Source of the DNA: Nonomuraea sp. PA05
Lineage (GTDB): Bacteria > Actinomycetota > Actinomycetes > Streptosporangiales > Streptosporangiaceae
NCBI RefSeq assembly: GCF_008086045.1
Contig: NZ_VSEY01000007.1
Coordinates: 1 to 64,000, forward strand
Reading direction: 5' to 3'
DNA: 64,000 bases
Positions 59,704-64,000 of the stretch are shown in pieces; position 1 is the stretch's first letter, and every line of letters starts with the position of its first letter. The position numbers and the translations under genes were made by a program. Below the pieces are notes generated by a model. The model made no database searches. It saw nothing but the letters and a program-made list of their open reading frames with translations, and had not been told where the DNA came from.

Positions 59704-60331
59704 GACGCTGACCCGCTCGGCCTTCCTGCTGGCCTTCGACCTGCGCAAGGAGCGGCTGACGAACCGCGGCGAGCTGGGCTACGTGCTGCGCGCCGCGGCC
59801 CTGGCCGAGCTGCTGCTGGAGGGCAGCCTCGCCGACGAGTCGGGCAGGGCGCGGGCCGTGACGGAGCCCGCCGACGCGGGGACGGGAACGCTGCGGGCCA
59901 TCGTCTGGGAGCAGATCTCCGGTTCGCCGCCGCGCTCGTGGCGGCGATGGGTCACCAAGGACTGCGCGAAGGCGGTCCGCGTGGTGCGCGACGAACTGGC
60001 CGCCGACCGGCTGATCAGGGTGGAGCGGCATCGGGTGCTGTTCTTCCCGGTGGAGCGGATCGTCCCGCGCAGGGCGTACCTGTCACGCAGGCTCGCCGAG
60101 CGCGTCGGGCGGGCCATCCGCGGGGGCCAGCCGGTCGGGCGGGTGGACCAGGACGTCCGCGTCCTGGCGGCGCTGGCCGCCGCGGCCGGCACCAAGGCGG
60201 TTCTGGGCCGGGGCGAGGCGCGCCGGTACCGGCACCGGATCGAGCAACTCGCCGCACCTGTCGAGCCCGTCGCCACCGCGCTGCGCAAGAGCTTGGAGTC
60301 GCGCAGGCAGTCGGGCGCGGCGGGAGGTTGA
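59678..60331 (+). CDS. GPP34/GOLPH3-family phospholipid-binding protein
   Basis: A 217-residue GPP34 domain protein. 'FLLAFDLRKERLTNRGELGYVLRAAALAELLLEGSLAD' is the defining N-terminal helical segment; 'LIRVERHRVLFFPVERIVPRR' is the basic beta-hairpin region, and 'VLAALAAAAGTKAVLG' the C-terminal helix. Eukaryotic GOLPH3 binds PI4P at the Golgi; bacterial members probably bind anionic lipids. ATG 59678 has GGGGAG eight bases upstream. It is the last gene of the SPFH/RHH/GPP34 unit. Confidence 0.9.
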   Translation: METPVKQDETLTRSAFLLAFDLRKERLTNRGELGYVLRAAALAELLLEGSLADESGRARAVTEPADAGTGTLRAIVWEQISGSPPRSWRRWVTKDCAKAVRVVRDELAADRLIRVERHRVLFFPVERIVPRRAYLSRRLAERVGRAIRGGQPVGRVDQDVRVLAALAAAAGTKAVLGRGEARRYRHRIEQLAAPVEPVATALRKSLESRRQSGAAGG

Positions 60332-60357
60332 CGCCGATGCTGGTAGGAAGGTGACGA

Positions 60358-61515
60358 ATGACCACGTCCATTGAGGCGCCGGCCCCGCCGCGCGCCGCCG
60401 AAGGGCGAGCCCTCGCCCCCGATCTGGCGCGCGGCGCGATGCTGCTGGCCATCGCGTTCGCGCACGCGCCGCTGTTCGTGACCGACGTCCATCGCGGCCC
60501 CGCCGTGCTCAACGCGATCACCGACGTCTTCCACTTCCTCTTCGTCGGCAACCACGCGCGGCCGATGTTCTCCTTCCTGTTCGGGTACGCGCTGGTGCAG
60601 CTCCTCAACCGGCAGCTCGACCGCTCGGGCGGCGACTGGGTCGGCGCCCGCAAGCTGCTGCGCCGGCGCGGCTGGTGGCTGATGGCCATCGGGCTCACGC
60701 ACGTGGTGCTGCTCGTCCCGATCGACATTCTCGCCCCCTACGGCCTGGCCGCCGTCCTGCTGACCGGCCTGCTGCGGCGCGGCGACCGGGCCCTGCTGTG
60801 GACGGCCGGGCTCACGCTCGTCCCCGCCACCGCGTTCGTCGCCGCAGGCATGTGGTTCCCGCTGTCGAACGGCATCTCCACCTTCACCAAGGGCAGCGCC
60901 GCCGCCGGCGACCAGGGCTTCTGGGCCCTGCTCACCGAACGGCTCACGGTCTGGCCGATCAGCCTGGCGGCAGGCACTCTCATCGTCGTCCCCGGCGTGG
61001 TGCTGGGCATGTGGGCGGCGCGCCGCCGCTACCTGGACGAGCCCGCACGGCACCGCCGCCTCCTGGCCCGCGTCGCCGTGATCACCACCGCCGTGTCCGT
61101 CGCCGGCTCCCTGCCCGTCGCCCTCGTGCAGGTCGGCGCGTGGGCGGAGCCGTCAGCGGCTGCTCTGTGGGCCGCCGCGGCGGCGCAACCCCTCGCCGGG
61201 TACGCCGGCGGCATCGGCATGGCGGCCGTCGTCGCCCTCGTCGCGATCCGCGCGGGGCGACGGCGCGACCGGCTCACCACGATGGTCGAGTCTCTCGGCC
61301 GGCGCTCGATGAGCCTGTACCTCTTCCAGTCCATCGCGTTCGTCGTCCTGTTCTACCCGTACGGGCTCGGCTTGCAGGACGACCTCGGCCTGTTCGGCGC
61401 CACGCTGCTGGGGGCGGGCACGTGGCTGGTCTCGCTGCTGCTCGCCGACCTCATGCGCCGTGTCGGCTACCGCGGCCCGGCCGAGATCCTGCTCCGCCGG
61501 CTCGCCTACCGCTGA
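60358..61515 (+). CDS. DUF418 multi-pass membrane protein
   Basis: A 385-residue protein with about ten membrane helices. 'LAPDLARGAMLLAIAFAHAP' at the start (the D-x-x-R-G motif of the family) and 'LGRRSMSLYLFQSIAFVVLFYPYGLGL' near the end mark DUF418 (YeiB-like). AAGG lies before ATG 60358, 26 bp after the GPP34 stop, so it may be co-transcribed with that operon. Function unknown. Its end overlaps the convergent response regulator gene by 10 bp. Confidence 0.88.
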   Translation: MTTSIEAPAPPRAAEGRALAPDLARGAMLLAIAFAHAPLFVTDVHRGPAVLNAITDVFHFLFVGNHARPMFSFLFGYALVQLLNRQLDRSGGDWVGARKLLRRRGWWLMAIGLTHVVLLVPIDILAPYGLAAVLLTGLLRRGDRALLWTAGLTLVPATAFVAAGMWFPLSNGISTFTKGSAAAGDQGFWALLTERLTVWPISLAAGTLIVVPGVVLGMWAARRRYLDEPARHRRLLARVAVITTAVSVAGSLPVALVQVGAWAEPSAAALWAAAAAQPLAGYAGGIGMAAVVALVAIRAGRRRDRLTTMVESLGRRSMSLYLFQSIAFVVLFYPYGLGLQDDLGLFGATLLGAGTWLVSLLLADLMRRVGYRGPAEILLRRLAYR

Positions 61516-62213
61516 GGCGGCTCGGCCGCGACCTGCTGCGGCGGCTCGGGCCCCAGGTAGGCCAGGACCGCCGCCACCCGCCGGTGCACGTCGCCGCTGT
61601 TCTCCAGGCCGAGCTTGGTGAAGATGGCGTTCACGTTCTTCTCCACCGACGAGATCGACAGGTGCAGGGCGCGGGCGATGGCGGAGTTCGTCCGGCCGTG
61701 TGCCATCTCACGCAGCACGTCCCGCTCGCGGGCGGTCAGCGCCTCCTGCTGGCCCCGCACATCGCGCCTGGCCAGCAGGCCCTCGACCACCTTCGGGTCG
61801 ATGACCGAGCCGCCCGCGGCCACCGCCCTGATCGCCCCGAGCAGCTCGTCGAGGTCGCCGACCCGGTCCTTGAGCAGGTACGCGTAACCCTCGGTGCCGT
61901 GCTTGAACAGCTCGAACGCGAACAGCGCGTCCGAGAACTGCGACAGCACCACCACCCCGACGCCCGGATGCGCGGAGCGGATGCGGTGGGCGGCGTCGAT
62001 GCCCTCGAAGCCCTGCCGCCACTCGCCGCCCGGCATCCGGATGTCGGTGATCACCACGTCGGGGCCGAGCCTGCGCACGGCGTCGAGCAGCTCGTCGGCG
62101 TCGCCCACCGCGCCCACGACCGCCACCTCGCCCGACATCTCGAGCAACTGACGGGTGCCCTCACGCACCAGGTAGTGGTCGTCCGCCACCACCGTACGGA
62201 TCAGCTCACCCAT
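61506..62213 (-). CDS. NarL/LuxR-type response regulator
   Basis: A 235-residue regulator. Receiver domain: acidic D11/D12, phospho-acceptor D57 ('VVITDIRMPGGEW'), 'VVVLSQFSD', Lys in 'YLLKDRVGD'. Output domain ~160-225: 'LTARERDVLREMAHGRTNSAIARALHLSISSVEKNVNAIFTKLGLE'. A six-residue insert (GGEWRQG) follows the phosphorylation loop, as in several actinobacterial relatives. It overlaps the histidine kinase gene by 8 bp and is transcribed after it. Confidence 0.92.
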   Translation of the reverse strand: MGELIRTVVADDHYLVREGTRQLLEMSGEVAVVGAVGDADELLDAVRRLGPDVVITDIRMPGGEWRQGFEGIDAAHRIRSAHPGVGVVVLSQFSDALFAFELFKHGTEGYAYLLKDRVGDLDELLGAIRAVAAGGSVIDPKVVEGLLARRDVRGQQEALTARERDVLREMAHGRTNSAIARALHLSISSVEKNVNAIFTKLGLENSGDVHRRVAAVLAYLGPEPPQQVAAEPPQR

Positions 62214-63939
62214 CGACCGGCACCCATGCCTCCACCCGTGTCCCCTTCCCCGGCTCGCTTTCCACTGCCAGGCTGCCGCCGAGCGCGTCGAGCCGGTCCT
62301 CCAGCGTGGCCAGCCCCCGGCGGGCGGGCGTGGCCGGGTCGAAGCCCTTGCCGTCGTCGGTCACGGTGGCGCGCAGCCGGCCGCCGTCCAGCGTCAGGCC
62401 CACCTCGATGGTGGCCGCGCTCGCGTGCTTGAGCGCGTTCGCCACGGCCTCGCTCACCGTGAAGTACATCGCGCCCTCGATCTCGTCGGCGAAGCGCCTG
62501 GCCCGCAGCGGCGGGGGAGAGGTCACCGTCGTCCGTACGGGCAGGCGCGAGCAGCGCTCCTCCACCGCCTCCACCAGGCCGCCCTGGCTGAGCGCGGACG
62601 GGTGGATGCCGGCGGCCAGCTCGCGCAGGTCGGTGAGGGTCTGGCGGGCCTGCTCGCGCAGGTTCGCGAGCATGTCGGGGCCCGCGCCGGTCGCCCTGGC
62701 CAGCTCCAGGCCGGCGATGAGCGCGACGAGTTGCTGCTGCACGCCGTCGTGGATGTTGCGCTCGATGCGGCGGCGCTCGGCCTCCTGGGCGTTGACCAGC
62801 CTGGTGACCAGGCCGGCGCTCTGGATGGCCAGCCCGGCGGGCACGGCCAGCGCCTCCAGGAGTCTCCTGTCCACCCGGGTCAGCGGGCCCGCCTGCCGGG
62901 GGCCGCACTCGATGCGCCCGCCGCGCACCGGCAGCTCCAGCACCGCGGCGCCCTCCTGGTGGCCGGCGACCACGCGGGTGCCGTCCGGCAGGGTGACCGC
63001 CGCCCACCGCAGGTCCAGCCCGGTGCGCACCGCCGCCGCCAGCCGGCCGAGCTGCTCCACCGGCTCGGGCGTCTCGCGCAGCGCCGTGCCGAGGTCGGAC
63101 AGCACCTCGTCCACCGTGGGCCGCAGGTCGAAGACCAGGTGCAGGCGCGAGCCGCGCAGCCCGACGCGGACGTCGAGCAGCCGGTGCCGCACCACCGCCA
63201 CCGCGATGGCGGCCGGCAGCGACCCCACCACGGCCATGAGCCCGACCAGCCCGGCGACCCCGTAGCCCGGTCCGGCGAAGTGGAACAGCGACAGCAGCAC
63301 CGCTCCCGCGGCGGTCATGGTCATGCCGCCGACCATCCAGGCGTACTGCCCGCGCTCGGCTCGCCCGCTGCGCCGCCACCGGACGACCAGGCCGCAGAAC
63401 ACGATCACCGACATGACCCAGGTGACGAGCTGACCGGCCGACGACGCCCAGACACCGGCCCACTGCGTGGCCGACAGCGCCCCGCTGGGCGGATGGTACG
63501 GGTCGTAGCCGAAGGCCATGTTGCCCACGGTGTGCAGGGCGATCGCGCCGCCCGAGATCCACGCCACGGCCCGCCACCGGCGTGAGGGCAGCCGCCCGTC
63601 GGGGAACAGCAGCGGCACGAAGATCCAGGTGAGCCCGTAGAAGACGGCGTTGAGCGAGCCGAGGGCGGTGAGGAGCGCGTGCCCGTCACCACGGGCCGAC
63701 AGGCCGATGCCGAGCACGCCGAGCCCGAGCGCCAGGGCGGCGGCCAGCAGCAACCAGCCGTAACGCAGCTCAGGACGCCTGGCGGCCAGCAGCCAGCCCA
63801 GCGCGGGCAGCGGCAGGGAGAGCACGATGAACGCCCACTGCTGTGGCGGGGCGGGCAGGCCACTCTCCAGGAGCGGGCCGGCCACCACCCCGCCGGCGGC
63901 GATCAACGCCAGCGGCGCGGCCACCGACCTGGAACTCAT
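62206..63939 (-). CDS. NarL-family sensor histidine kinase (HisKA_3)
   Basis: A 577-residue membrane kinase. About eight hydrophobic helices occupy ~5-240. A GAF-like linker covers ~280-370. The dimerisation/phospho-acceptor box 'EAERRRIERNIHDGVQQQLVAL' is at ~386-405 with His ~393, and the ATP-binding domain ends 'VSEAVANALKHASAATIEV', 'VTDDGKGFDP', 'GLATLEDRLDALGGSL'. ATG 63939 has GGGG five bases upstream. The signal is unknown. The remaining 61 bases to the window end show no gene. Confidence 0.92.
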   Translation of the reverse strand: MSSRSVAAPLALIAAGGVVAGPLLESGLPAPPQQWAFIVLSLPLPALGWLLAARRPELRYGWLLLAAALALGLGVLGIGLSARGDGHALLTALGSLNAVFYGLTWIFVPLLFPDGRLPSRRWRAVAWISGGAIALHTVGNMAFGYDPYHPPSGALSATQWAGVWASSAGQLVTWVMSVIVFCGLVVRWRRSGRAERGQYAWMVGGMTMTAAGAVLLSLFHFAGPGYGVAGLVGLMAVVGSLPAAIAVAVVRHRLLDVRVGLRGSRLHLVFDLRPTVDEVLSDLGTALRETPEPVEQLGRLAAAVRTGLDLRWAAVTLPDGTRVVAGHQEGAAVLELPVRGGRIECGPRQAGPLTRVDRRLLEALAVPAGLAIQSAGLVTRLVNAQEAERRRIERNIHDGVQQQLVALIAGLELARATGAGPDMLANLREQARQTLTDLRELAAGIHPSALSQGGLVEAVEERCSRLPVRTTVTSPPPLRARRFADEIEGAMYFTVSEAVANALKHASAATIEVGLTLDGGRLRATVTDDGKGFDPATPARRGLATLEDRLDALGGSLAVESEPGKGTRVEAWVPVDG

Positions 63940-64000
63940 AGGGCCCCATCGTGACGAGCGTTCGGGGGGAACGTCTATGAGGTTATCCGCATATTTCCTG

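Overview
The window is very GC-rich and carries actinomycete signatures: eukaryote-like Ser/Thr kinases with Pro/Ser/Thr-rich stalks, Roadblock/LC7 proteins, TTA-sparse coding, a DUF5302 protein, a c-di-AMP leader of the ydaO type and an NgcEFG-like sugar importer. A filamentous actinobacterium, perhaps Streptosporangiales (Nonomuraea-like), is my inference from protein flavour only. The first 107 bases contain no A or T and look like a degraded contig end. I see no transposase, phage, CRISPR array, PKS or NRPS. The content is chromosomal housekeeping, signalling and transport with one possible defence insertion.

Layout. 0-11 kb: a truncated PucR-type regulator, a pseudokinase/WD40 membrane protein, a GNAT enzyme, a three-gene acyl-CoA dehydrogenase operon flanked by two near-identical operators and its probable TetR repressor, a NERD-like membrane protein, and a MoxR/VWA pair. 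11.3-13.8 kb: tRNA-Lys(CUU) with its own promoter and terminator, then a WYL-only protein plus an OLD-family ATPase/TOPRIM nuclease, the best candidate for an undescribed defence cassette. 13.8-21 kb: a secreted beta-helix enzyme, several small proteins, an SDR pseudogene and an 18-bp tandem array. 21-25.3 kb: two tandem receptor-like Ser/Thr kinases and a broken SEC-C gene remnant. 25.3-31.3 kb: YciI-like protein, then a two-component system divergent from a lipoprotein/adaptor/ATPase/permease efflux operon. 31-36 kb: STAS, VOC, MreB-like and truncated methyltransferase genes with two more tandem arrays, then a c-di-AMP riboswitch in front of a secreted double-psi-barrel protein.

36-41 kb: alpha/beta hydrolase behind a 29-bp palindrome, an operon of three Roadblock proteins and a DUF4388-like protein without any GTPase, an HxlR/NAD(P)-binding divergent pair, DUF4032. 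41-46.3 kb: DUF885 peptidase-like protein, then aldolase, TetR, PfkB kinase and class III aminotransferase. 46.4-53.4 kb: ECF sigma plus membrane partner, alkylsulfatase-like metallo-beta-lactamase divergent from an NgcEFG-like importer, pterin dehydratase, SOD-like lipoprotein. 53.4-64 kb: pirin, spermidine-synthase-like protein, a class B penicillin-binding protein, hemolysin III behind a 26-bp palindrome, DUF4097 lipoprotein, an SPFH/ribbon-helix-helix/GOLPH3 operon, DUF418 protein and a NarL-type two-component system.

Many start codons were set by visible Shine-Dalgarno sequences and differ from the longest possible frame. Family calls are from recognition of motifs in translated sequence, not from searches.
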